From positions 1 to 17,311 of the forward strand of contig CAMOOA010000014.1 of NCBI GenBank assembly GCA_946621045.1: a stretch of DNA of 17,311 bases, in the 5' to 3' direction. Shown here piece after piece: positions 6,789 to 14,305 of the stretch. The notes beneath the pieces were generated by a model, which saw nothing but the letters and a program-made list of their open reading frames with translations, ran no database searches and was not told where the DNA came from. Source of the stretch: an uncultured Erysipelotrichaceae bacterium. Lineage in GTDB: Bacteria > Bacillota_I > Bacilli_A > Erysipelotrichales > Erysipelotrichaceae. How positions within the stretch are numbered: position 1 is the stretch's first letter; the number at the start of each line of letters is the position of its first letter. A program made the position numbers and the translations under genes.

Positions 6789-8633
6789 ATGACAGTTCTG
6801 AAGCTGATTCCCGCCTGCAAGGACTATCTCTGGGGCGGACAGAGACTGAAGAATGAATTCAACATCAGCTATGACGGGGATATCCTGGCGGAAGCCTGGG
6901 AGCTTTCCTGCCATCCCGACGGCCCCAGCGTGATTGCGGAAGGGGAATACAAGGGAAAGTCGCTGAAGGAATACCTGGATGAAAACGGGATGGAAGTGCT
7001 CGGCACCAACTGCCGCCGCTTCCGGGAGTTCCCGATCCTCACCAAGTTCATTGATGCACGGGACAACCTCAGCATTCAGGTCCATCCGTCCAACGGCTTT
7101 GCGCTTCAGAATGAAGGACAGTACGGCAAGACCGAGATGTGGTATGTGCTGGACGCCGAACCCGGCGCCTTCCTGTACTACGGATTCAAAAAGGAAATCT
7201 CCAAAGAGGAGTTCGCAGAGCGCATCAAATCCAATACGCTTCTGGAAGTGCTCAATGCGGTCGAGGTTCATAAGGGCGATACGCTGTTTATCGAATCGGG
7301 AACCCTTCATGCGATCGGAAAAGGCATCCTGATTGCGGAGATCCAGCAGAACTCCAACGTCACCTATCGTGTCTATGACTACGGCCGTGTCGGAAAAGAC
7401 GGCAAGCAGCGTGACCTGCATATTGCGAAGGCGCTTGCGGTGACCAACCGCGTGCCGATCGTGGAGAGCGGCGCAAGCTATCCGCACATCGCAGACTGTG
7501 ATTACTTCACCGTGGACAAGCTGGACATGGACGGCCGGATGCTGTATAGGACTCAGGGCAATGTCGGAAAGGAATCCTTCCTTTCCATCCTGATCCTTGA
7601 CGGTGAAGGAACCATTTCCAACAAGGGCGTGAAAACAGCATTTAAGAAGGGCGACAGCCTCTTCCTGCCGGCAGAGAGCGGCGACTTCACGATTGAAGGC
7701 TGGTGCGATGCCCTGCTTACCACGATCCGTGAAAAAGCAAATCCGGTCCGTGCCGGTGTGGTGATCGGTTCGGCAAAGATCCAGATCGGTCTGGTGGATG
7801 AAAACAACCACATCTTTGCGAAGAAGGTATTTGCGACCGACACAAAGAAAACACCAAAGGAAATCATCCAGGAAACCGCGGATGAGACTCTGGCACTGCT
7901 TCATGAAAACAACATTCCGCTTGACCAGTGCGTCGGCGTCGGCGTCGGTGTTCCGGGAACGGTGGACCGCCGTACGGGAAGAGTCATTTACTCCAACAAC
8001 ATCCGCTGGGAAGATGTCAATCTGCGGGATGAAATGGGAAAGACGATTCCGTGTCCGGTCCGTATCGCCAATGACGCAGACTGTGCGGCACTTGGCGAGG
8101 AGGTTGCCGGTGCAGGCAAGGATTTCAGTGATGTCGTGCTGTTAACGCTTGGAAACGGCGTCGGCGGCGGCATCATCCTCAACGGCGAGGTGTTTGACGG
8201 CGGCATCATGGGCGGCAGTGAAGTCGGCCATATGGTCGTCCGCGCCAACGGACGGCAGTGCACCTGCGGAAGAAAGGGATGCCTTGAGGCATACTCCTCC
8301 GTACCTGCACTCCTGACCGCTGCGGCACAGCGTAAAAACAAGGAGATGACGCTTGCGGAAATCTTCGGGAATCTGAAGGACATCGATATCACGGAAGTTG
8401 TGGAACAGTATACCGAAATGCTGGGAACCGGCATCGTAAACATCGTCAATCTGTTCCGTCCGCAGCTGGTTCTGCTGGGAGGCGCAATGTCCGCCTATGC
8501 GGATGCGCTGATTCCGGAAATCCGCAAGATGATGGAAGATGACTGCTTCGGCGGAAAGTACGGCATGATTCCGGAAATCGGCGTTGCCGAACTCGGCGAT
8601 GAGGCAGGCATGATCGGCGCCGCAAATCTCTGA
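6789..8633 (+). CDS. Mannose-6-phosphate isomerase fused to a ROK-family kinase domain
   Basis: One 614-residue ORF with two domains. Residues 1 to about 316 are a complete type I phosphomannose isomerase (ManA, fructose-6-P to mannose-6-P): the zinc ligands Q97 and H99 (IQVHP), E116 (KTEMW) and H174 (GTLHAIG) are all present, as is QRDLHIAKAL. Residues from about 317 are a ROK sugar kinase: catalytic D429 in NDAD, the zinc site H481 with C491, C493 and C498 (CTCGRKGC), VGVGVPGTVD and GNGVGGGI. The usual first ROK phosphate motif DxGGTK is replaced by VIGSAK (V325 to K330), losing the Asp and Thr. The fusion would suit mannose or fructose entry into glycolysis by phosphorylation then isomerisation, unless the kinase half is inactive or regulatory. 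The frame is uninterrupted, so fusion is not an artefact of my reading. Confidence 0.92.
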   Translation: MTVLKLIPACKDYLWGGQRLKNEFNISYDGDILAEAWELSCHPDGPSVIAEGEYKGKSLKEYLDENGMEVLGTNCRRFREFPILTKFIDARDNLSIQVHPSNGFALQNEGQYGKTEMWYVLDAEPGAFLYYGFKKEISKEEFAERIKSNTLLEVLNAVEVHKGDTLFIESGTLHAIGKGILIAEIQQNSNVTYRVYDYGRVGKDGKQRDLHIAKALAVTNRVPIVESGASYPHIADCDYFTVDKLDMDGRMLYRTQGNVGKESFLSILILDGEGTISNKGVKTAFKKGDSLFLPAESGDFTIEGWCDALLTTIREKANPVRAGVVIGSAKIQIGLVDENNHIFAKKVFATDTKKTPKEIIQETADETLALLHENNIPLDQCVGVGVGVPGTVDRRTGRVIYSNNIRWEDVNLRDEMGKTIPCPVRIANDADCAALGEEVAGAGKDFSDVVLLTLGNGVGGGIILNGEVFDGGIMGGSEVGHMVVRANGRQCTCGRKGCLEAYSSVPALLTAAAQRKNKEMTLAEIFGNLKDIDITEVVEQYTEMLGTGIVNIVNLFRPQLVLLGGAMSAYADALIPEIRKMMEDDCFGGKYGMIPEIGVAELGDEAGMIGAANL

Positions 8634-8657
8634 GATCGCTCAGCACAGAAATAAATG

Positions 8658-8701
8658 AGGCAGTGTCCGCACGGAAGAGGATCCGGGCAGCACTGCCTTT
8701 T
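8658..8701 (+). terminator. Terminator after the fusion gene
   Basis: AGGCAGTG (8658-8665) pairs with CACTGCCT (8691-8698), followed by TTT. The 25-base interior can form a small inner pairing (CCG with CGG). It lies 24 bases after the stop of the fusion gene and just touches the end of the convergent alkyltransferase gene. Confidence 0.7.
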
Positions 8702-9194
8702 ATAATGCATGTTCAAGTTCCAGCAGGAAGCGTTTCCGTTCGATTCCTCCGGCATAGCCGGTCAGGGAACCGTCCGCGCCGATGATGCGGTGACAGGGGA
8801 TGATCAGGGAAATCGGATTATGCTTTACGGCATTTCCGACCGCCTGGGCAGACATGCGGGAAACCCCAAGACGTTCTGCCGTTTTGCATGCAAGCTCCCC
8901 GTAGCTCATGGTCGTCCCGTAGGGAACGGTTTCCAGAATCTGCCAGACGGCCGTTCGGAACGGAGTGCCCTGCAGGAAAAGCGGCGGGCGGAAGTCCGGC
9001 TTCCGGCCGGAGAAATAGATGCGCAGCCATTCTTCTGTCTGTTCAAATACCGGCAGTTCTGTTTCCTGAATGCCGGAACCCGCGTTCTTTGGGCAAGTCA
9101 CGGAATCCGTAAACCAGAGTCCGGTCAGCGCGGTTCCGTCCGAGGCGAGCAGAATGTCTCCGAGGGGTGATGATATCGTGCAGTAATAATCCAT
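8700..9194 (-). CDS. ogt: Methylated-DNA--protein-cysteine S-methyltransferase
   Basis: A 164-residue repair protein that moves an alkyl group from O6-alkylguanine in DNA onto its own cysteine. The active site is IIPCHR with C134, preceded by NPISL and followed by GSLTGYAGGIERKRFLLELE; the DNA-binding helix region (PYGTTMSYGELACKTA) is intact. The start at 9194 has GGAG about 8 bases upstream; the in-frame ATG at 9212 coincides with the -10 element and is unlikely. At the site where Ada/Ogt proteins have an arginine finger (RAVG) this has AQAVG (Q117), a substitution I believe is common in Firmicutes members. It is the only minus-strand gene and is divergent from the aldo/keto reductase gene. 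Constitutive or Ada-type regulation cannot be read. Confidence 0.93.
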   Translation of the reverse strand: MDYYCTISSPLGDILLASDGTALTGLWFTDSVTCPKNAGSGIQETELPVFEQTEEWLRIYFSGRKPDFRPPLFLQGTPFRTAVWQILETVPYGTTMSYGELACKTAERLGVSRMSAQAVGNAVKHNPISLIIPCHRIIGADGSLTGYAGGIERKRFLLELEHAL

Positions 9195-9210
9195 AACAGT
9201 CTCCGGATTC

Positions 9211-9240
9211 ATTGTATCGTTTTGCGCAGATCCTGCACAA
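9211..9240 (-). promoter_or_regulatory. Promoter of the alkyltransferase gene
   Basis: Read on the minus strand, TTGTGC (9240-9235) and TACAAT (9216-9211) are separated by 18 bases. This places the transcript start just before the chosen start codon at 9194 and rules against the ATG at 9212. Confidence 0.55.
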
Positions 9241-9269
9241 AATGAACGGTTTCTTTGCTTAACTCCCGC

Positions 9270-9275
9270 TATAAT
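9270..9275 (+). promoter_or_regulatory. -10 element for the aldo/keto reductase operon
   Basis: A consensus TATAAT at 9270-9275 lies 22 bases before the start at 9298, with AGGAG at 9284-9288. The -35 region is poor (CGGTTT at 17 bases). Confidence 0.5.
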
Positions 9276-9297
9276 GGATGCGCAGGAGATGACATGA

Positions 9298-10407
9298 ATG
9301 AAATACAGAGTGAATCGAAGAACCGGAGACCGGATATCGGAAATCGGACTCGGGTCGGCATATTTATATGAAGCAGGGAAGGAAGAGGCCGTAAAGGCAC
9401 TGCGCACCGCATATGAGGGCGGCATCAACTTCTTTGATCTTGCGGCGGGACACGGCGACAGCTTTCCGATCTACGGAGAAGCACTTCATGATGTCCGTGA
9501 ACATATCTTTTATCAGATTCATTTCGGCGCTGACTATACCGCAGGGGACTACGGATGGTCGATGGACCTTGAGACGGTAAAGAAGTCAGTGGCGAAGATG
9601 CTGGAGGAACTGCGGACGGATTATATCGACTATGGATTCATTCACTGCCAGGATGAACTGAGCGACTGGGAGTCCTTTAAGAATAACGGCATTTATGACT
9701 ATATTCTCGAACTGAAACGGCAGGGCAGGGTCCGTCATATCGGGCTGTCCTCGCATACCCCGCATGTGATCCGGAAGATCCTGGAAGAGGCGGAAGCCGA
9801 TCTTCTGATGTTTTCCATCAATCCCGGCTATGACTGCGGGGAAGGCGAATATGCCCATGGCGAATTAGAAGAGCGCAATGAGATTTACCGTCTGTGTGAG
9901 AAGAACGGCATCGGCATTTCAGTCATGAAGCCGTTTTCCGGCGGACAGCTGCTCGATGCGTCCCGTTCGCCGTTCGGCATTGCACTGACGCCGTATCAGT
10001 GCATCCATTATGCGCTTGATAAACCGGGTGTGCTGACGGTACTGCCCGGCGCATCCAGCAGTGAAGAAGTAAAGGCGCTTCTGGAATACTATGACAAAAC
10101 CGAAGAAGAACTCGACTATTCCGTTATCGGTACCGCAAAGCACTCCGGACTGCAGGGCCGCTGTGTTTACTGCAATCACTGCAAGCCCTGTCCGATGGGA
10201 ATCGATGTGGGTCTTGTGAACAAATACTATGATCTGGCAAAAGCCGGCGATGAACTGGCCGTGAGCCATTATCATACACTCGGAAAAAACGCATCCGACT
10301 GTATTCAGTGCGGACACTGCGACAGCCGCTGTCCGTTCGGTGTCAGACAGAGTGAGCGGATGATTGAAATCCGGGAATGGATGAATGAACACGGGGGAAC
10401 CCGATGA
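9298..10407 (+). CDS. Aldo/keto reductase with two C-terminal [4Fe-4S] motifs
   Basis: A 369-residue protein; AGGAG (9284-9288) sits 9 bases before ATG 9298. The N-terminal ~280 residues are an aldo/keto reductase TIM barrel (GLGSAYLY, GGINFFDLAAGHGDS, DYIDYGFIHCQDE, RHIGLSSHTP, FSINPGYD, GISVMKPFSGGQLL). The C-terminus carries CVYCNHCKPCP (C289, C292, C295, C298) and CIQCGHCDSRCP (C335, C338, C341, C345), each able to bind a [4Fe-4S] cluster, as in the COG1453 group of reductases. By eye the usual catalytic tetrad Asp-Tyr-Lys-His reads D47-H52-H75-H116, so Tyr and Lys are replaced. The substrate is unknown; the iron-sulfur clusters suggest an electron-transfer role in an anaerobe. Its last bases overlap the MATE gene start by 4 (ATGA), implying coupled expression. 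Confidence 0.9.
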   Translation: MKYRVNRRTGDRISEIGLGSAYLYEAGKEEAVKALRTAYEGGINFFDLAAGHGDSFPIYGEALHDVREHIFYQIHFGADYTAGDYGWSMDLETVKKSVAKMLEELRTDYIDYGFIHCQDELSDWESFKNNGIYDYILELKRQGRVRHIGLSSHTPHVIRKILEEAEADLLMFSINPGYDCGEGEYAHGELEERNEIYRLCEKNGIGISVMKPFSGGQLLDASRSPFGIALTPYQCIHYALDKPGVLTVLPGASSSEEVKALLEYYDKTEEELDYSVIGTAKHSGLQGRCVYCNHCKPCPMGIDVGLVNKYYDLAKAGDELAVSHYHTLGKNASDCIQCGHCDSRCPFGVRQSERMIEIREWMNEHGGTR

Positions 10408-11813
10408 GCACCGCAAAGACAAAACCAGACCGAAGACAGCTGTTTGCGGAAGTTCCGGTAAAGGAAGCGCTGTTAGCGATGGCCGTTCCGACCATCATCA
10501 GCCAGATCATTAATCTGATCTACAACGTTGTGGATGCCTTCTTTATCGGCCGCACCGGCAATGCCTATATGATGGCCGCGACATCCATCACCCTGACGCT
10601 GTTCATGATGAATGTGGCGCTGTCCAATCTGTTCGGCATCGGCGGCGGATCGCTGGTGGCCCGCAAGATGGGCGCAAAAAAGCCGGATGAGGCAAGGCGG
10701 ATCAGTGCGTACAGCGTGTACGGCGCCGTTGCGGTATCGCTTGGGTATTCGCTTCTGATCGGCCTCTTCATGAATCCGGTTCTGCGCTTTCTCGGCGCCA
10801 GTGATGCGACGATCGGCTATGCGCGAAGTTATGCGTCGATCGTGGTGGTTTTCGGATGTCTTCCGAGTGTGCTTTCGATGGCGCTGGCGCATCTTCTGCG
10901 AAATGTCGGATATTCCTCCCAGGCCAGCATGGGTCTCAGTATGGGCGGCATTCTGAATGTCCTGCTCGACCCGCTGTTCATGTTCGTGCTTCTGCCGAAA
11001 GGGCAGGAGGTAACCGGCGCCGCTGTTGCGACAACGATCTCCAATCTCATTGCGTGTCTGTATCTTCTTGTTCAGTATCAGCGCGCTTCAAAGAGCTCTC
11101 CGCTGACGCTTTCCGTAACGGACGCAGCGGCATGCGAACCGGAGAACCGCAAAGCTGTCTTTTCCGTCGGCATTCCTTCCGCAGTCCTGCCGGGACTCTT
11201 TGATCTGGCCAATATCTGCGTCAATATTCTTGCGGCGGGACACAGTGATCTTGTGCTTGCGGCGATGGGCATCGTCATGAAGGTGGAGCGGATTCCCAAC
11301 GCGGTCAATATCGGCATCTGCCAGGGAATGCTGCCGATCGTTGCGTTCAATTATTCCTCGGGAAATCATGAACGGATGAAGGAGACGATCAATACCGCCC
11401 GGTTTGCCGGACTTGTTGTTTCCTTTCTGAGTATTCTCTTCTTCCAGTGCTTTGCCCGTCCGGTGGCTTCGGTATTTCTGAGCACCAGGGCAGGGGATGC
11501 GGAGACTGCACTGATGACGGTCGGCTATGCAGCCCTGTTTCTCAGGATCCGCTGTCTTGCCTCTCCCGTGCAGCTGATGAACTATCACACCTCCTACTGC
11601 ATGCAGGCAATGGGCAAGGGAAAGGAAACCCTGCTTCATGCCGTTGTGCGGGAGCTGGTATGCTATATCCCGCTGATGTTTCTGCTGGACCGTCTGTTCG
11701 GAGAAACCGGTCTTGCGGCGGCGCTTCCGGCCGGAGAGGGCCTTGCGGCAGTGTTTGCGCTTTGGCTGCTGCACCGCGTAATCCGGGACAGCCGGGGAAA
11801 CCGTGGCGCGTGA
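10404..11813 (+). CDS. MATE family efflux transporter
   Basis: A 469-residue integral membrane protein of normal MATE length, with two homologous halves of six predicted helices. Visible family features are the N-terminal VKEALLAMAVPTIISQIINLIYNVVDAFFIGR start, the FGIGGGSLVARKMGAKKPDEA loop in the first half, and GICQGMLPIVAFNYSSGNHERMKE at the matching place in the second half. Such proteins exchange Na+ or H+ for drugs or metabolites. It starts within the ATGA shared with the aldo/keto reductase gene, so the reductase and pump may handle the same or a related compound; this is inference from gene order. The tail after the last helix is short and basic. It is followed by a strong terminator. 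Confidence 0.93.
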   Translation: MSTAKTKPDRRQLFAEVPVKEALLAMAVPTIISQIINLIYNVVDAFFIGRTGNAYMMAATSITLTLFMMNVALSNLFGIGGGSLVARKMGAKKPDEARRISAYSVYGAVAVSLGYSLLIGLFMNPVLRFLGASDATIGYARSYASIVVVFGCLPSVLSMALAHLLRNVGYSSQASMGLSMGGILNVLLDPLFMFVLLPKGQEVTGAAVATTISNLIACLYLLVQYQRASKSSPLTLSVTDAAACEPENRKAVFSVGIPSAVLPGLFDLANICVNILAAGHSDLVLAAMGIVMKVERIPNAVNIGICQGMLPIVAFNYSSGNHERMKETINTARFAGLVVSFLSILFFQCFARPVASVFLSTRAGDAETALMTVGYAALFLRIRCLASPVQLMNYHTSYCMQAMGKGKETLLHAVVRELVCYIPLMFLLDRLFGETGLAAALPAGEGLAAVFALWLLHRVIRDSRGNRGA

Positions 11814-11838
11814 TAACGGTCACGGAAATATGACACTT

Positions 11839-11868
11839 ACCGTCAGGTACAGTACCTGCCGGTTTTTT
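11839..11868 (+). terminator. Rho-independent terminator after the MATE gene
   Basis: ACCG-T-CAGGTA (11839-11849) pairs with TACCTG-C-CGGT (11853-11863) around a CAG loop with one mismatch, followed by TTTTT. It ends the aldo/keto reductase-MATE unit. Confidence 0.88.
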
Positions 11869-11882
11869 GTCTGCGGCGGAAC

Positions 11883-11919
11883 GGTTATCAGAAACTAACC
11901 GGCGGTCTCTAAATATAAT
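11883..11919 (+). promoter_or_regulatory. Promoter region with inverted repeat before feoAB
   Basis: TATAAT lies at 11914-11919. Upstream, GGTTA (11883-11887) and TAACC (11896-11900) form an inverted repeat with 8 bases between arms, a plausible binding site for a metal-responsive repressor. The arms resemble the half sites of DtxR-type boxes but the spacing differs, and I see no clear Fur box. No good -35 is visible. Confidence 0.4.
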
Positions 11920-11951
11920 GAAAAGGATTATTGGAAGAAAGAACAGGCAGA

Positions 11952-14300
11952 ATGAATTTAAGGGAATTAAAAGCAGGAGAACATGCAGTAATCCTGGAAG
12001 TCGGCGGCGAAGGAGCACTCCGCCAGCATTTTCTTGATATGGGAGTCATTCCCGGGGAACATGTCACGGTCACAAAATTTGCGCCGCTCGGCGACCCGAT
12101 GGAACTGCGTATTCACGGCTATGAACTGACACTGCGGCTTGCGGATGCCGAACAGATTTTAATTGAACCGGTGACAGCGGAAGAAGAGGCATCTGCGGAA
12201 AGGCAGATCCGGAAAAAGTCCGAACATCCCGGTCTCGGCGAAGAGGGAAAGTATCACAACCGGAAGGAGGAACATCCGCTTCCGGAAGGAAGTACGATCA
12301 CCTTTGCGCTTGTCGGCAATCAGAACAGCGGAAAGACGACGCTGTTCAATCAGCTTACCGGCTCGAACCAGCATGTGGGGAATTTTCCGGGCGTTACCGT
12401 TGACCGCAAGGACGGCGTGATCCGCGGCTATCCGAATACGCAGATCACGGACCTTCCGGGCATCTATTCGATGTCGCCGTATTCCAGCGAGGAACTGGTA
12501 TCCCGCGACTTCGTGCTGAAGAACAAGCCGAACGGAATCATCAATATCGTCGATACGACGAATATCGAGCGCAACCTGTATCTGACGATGCAGCTGCTGG
12601 AAATGAATGTGCCGATGGTCGTGGCGCTGAACATGATGGATGAGATCAACGCCAACGGCGGATCGGTCGATATCAATGCGATGGAGGTCATGCTGGGAGT
12701 GCCGGTCATTCCGATCTCCGCCGCGAAAAACCAGGGCGTGGATGAGCTGATCCGCCATGCGGTTCATGTGGCGAAGTATCAGGAGAAACCTCTGCGCCAG
12801 GATTTCTGCGACAAGAACGATCACGGGGGAGCGGTGCACCGCTGCCTCCATGCGGTGATCCATCTGATCGAAGACAATGCCGCAAAGGCAGACCTTCCGG
12901 TCCGCTTCGCCGCAGACAAGCTGATCGAAGGCGATGTGCGCATTCAGACACAGCTCGGTCTTGAACCGAATGAAATCGAAGGCCTGGACCATATTGTCCG
13001 GCAGATGGAAAAGGAACGCGGACTTGACCGCAGCGCCGCAATGGCGGACATGCGCTTTGCATTTATCCACAGGGTATGCGATGCCTGCGTCATCAAGCCG
13101 GAAGAGAGCGCAGAACATGTGCGCAGTCAGAAGATCGACCGGATCCTGACCGGTAGATATACCGCGATCCCGGTATTTATCATTATCATGGGGCTGGTCT
13201 TCTGGCTGACCTTCAATGTCATCGGAGCCTATCTTCAGGGGGTGCTGGAAGTCATTGTCGGCCAGCTTGCCGCCTGGACGGAAGCTGCCATGATTGCCGG
13301 AAATGTAAATCCGGTGCTGCAGAGCCTTGTGATCGGCGGCATCTTTGAGGGTGTCGGAAGCGTACTGAGTTTCCTTCCGATCATTGTCGTCATGTTCTTT
13401 TTCCTGTCCATGCTGGAAGACAGCGGCTATATCGCAAGAGTTGCCTTTGTGATGGACAAGATCCTCCGGAAGATCGGTCTTTCCGGACGCAGTATCGTAC
13501 CGATGCTGATCGGATTCGGATGCACGGTGCCGGCAGTCATGTCCACCCGGACACTTCCGAGTGAGCGCGACCGCAAAATGACGATTCTTCTGACGCCGTT
13601 CATGAGCTGCACGGCAAAGCTTCCGATCTATGCATTCTTTGTGAATGCCTTCTTCCCGAAACACGGCGGACTGGTCATGATCGGACTGTATGTGCTTGGC
13701 ATTCTGTTCGGTGTGCTGACCGCATTCCTGTTCAAGAAGACGCTGTTCAGGGGAGAAGCCGTTCCGTTTGTCATGGAACTGCCCAACTACCGGATGCCGA
13801 GTCCGCGCAGCGTGATTCAGCTTCTCTGGGAAAAGGCAAAGGATTTCCTGCAGAGGGCATTCTCTGTTATTCTGATCGCAACGATCGTGGTCTGGTTCCT
13901 CAAGAGCTTTGATCTTCATTTCAACCTTGTGTCGGATTCAAAGACAAGCATCCTTGCGGTGATCTCCGGCTTCTTTGTGCCGCTGTTCAGACCGCTCGGC
14001 CTCGGAGACTGGCGCATTGTGACTTCCCTGGTCTCCGGCTTTATGGCAAAGGAAAGCGTTGTCTCCGTCATGCAGGTGCTCTTCGGCGCAGAGGGCGGTG
14101 TAACCGCGGTGCTGACACCGCTGATGGCCGCAGGTCTTCTGGTATTCAGTCTGCTTTATACCCCGTGTATCGCCGCAATCGCCTCGATCCGGCGGGAGCT
14201 TGGCGGACGGTGGGCAGCCGCCGTCGTACTGTTTCAGTGTGCGGTGGCATGGATCGCAGCGCTTCTGGTAAGGCTGATCGGCATGGGAATGGGAGTATAG
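11952..14300 (+). CDS. feoB: FeoA-FeoB fusion, ferrous iron transporter
   Basis: A 782-residue protein that imports Fe2+ across the membrane. Residues 1 to about 75 are a FeoA (SH3-like) domain (MNLRELKAGEHAVI, RQHFLDMGVIPGEHVTV, GYELTLRLADAEQILIEPV), fused to FeoB. The G domain has G1 GNQNSGKT (122-129), G2 GVTVD, G3 DLPG (from 167), G4 NMMD (227-230) and G5 SAAKNQ. The membrane part starts near residue 406; the Gate motifs GFGCTVPAVMSTRTL (C524) and MSCTAKLPIYAFF (C553) and the later GFMAKESVVSVMQ are present. I start at ATG 11952, since a TTG at 11931 lies too near the -10 element, although AAAAGG (11921-11926) before that TTG leaves the longer form possible. The lipoprotein gene follows after 5 bases. 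Confidence 0.94.
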   Translation: MNLRELKAGEHAVILEVGGEGALRQHFLDMGVIPGEHVTVTKFAPLGDPMELRIHGYELTLRLADAEQILIEPVTAEEEASAERQIRKKSEHPGLGEEGKYHNRKEEHPLPEGSTITFALVGNQNSGKTTLFNQLTGSNQHVGNFPGVTVDRKDGVIRGYPNTQITDLPGIYSMSPYSSEELVSRDFVLKNKPNGIINIVDTTNIERNLYLTMQLLEMNVPMVVALNMMDEINANGGSVDINAMEVMLGVPVIPISAAKNQGVDELIRHAVHVAKYQEKPLRQDFCDKNDHGGAVHRCLHAVIHLIEDNAAKADLPVRFAADKLIEGDVRIQTQLGLEPNEIEGLDHIVRQMEKERGLDRSAAMADMRFAFIHRVCDACVIKPEESAEHVRSQKIDRILTGRYTAIPVFIIIMGLVFWLTFNVIGAYLQGVLEVIVGQLAAWTEAAMIAGNVNPVLQSLVIGGIFEGVGSVLSFLPIIVVMFFFLSMLEDSGYIARVAFVMDKILRKIGLSGRSIVPMLIGFGCTVPAVMSTRTLPSERDRKMTILLTPFMSCTAKLPIYAFFVNAFFPKHGGLVMIGLYVLGILFGVLTAFLFKKTLFRGEAVPFVMELPNYRMPSPRSVIQLLWEKAKDFLQRAFSVILIATIVVWFLKSFDLHFNLVSDSKTSILAVISGFFVPLFRPLGLGDWRIVTSLVSGFMAKESVVSVMQVLFGAEGGVTAVLTPLMAAGLLVFSLLYTPCIAAIASIRRELGGRWAAAVVLFQCAVAWIAALLVRLIGMGMGV

Positions 14301-14305
14301 CTTCA

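Noticed and set aside
6738..7904. A 388-codon minus-strand open frame opposite the isomerase-ROK gene
   Set aside because: It is antisense to intact ManA motifs and has no ribosome binding site or family features that I can see.
8940..9194. Loss of the arginine finger (Gln117) as a sign that the alkyltransferase is inactive
   Set aside because: PCHR and the rest of the active site are intact, and I believe the AQAVG form is common among Firmicutes homologues.
12159..13919. A 586-codon open frame on the minus strand opposite feoAB
   Set aside because: Its product is His/Asp/Arg-rich with no recognisable motifs, and it lies wholly antisense to a clear FeoA-FeoB; it arises from codon bias.
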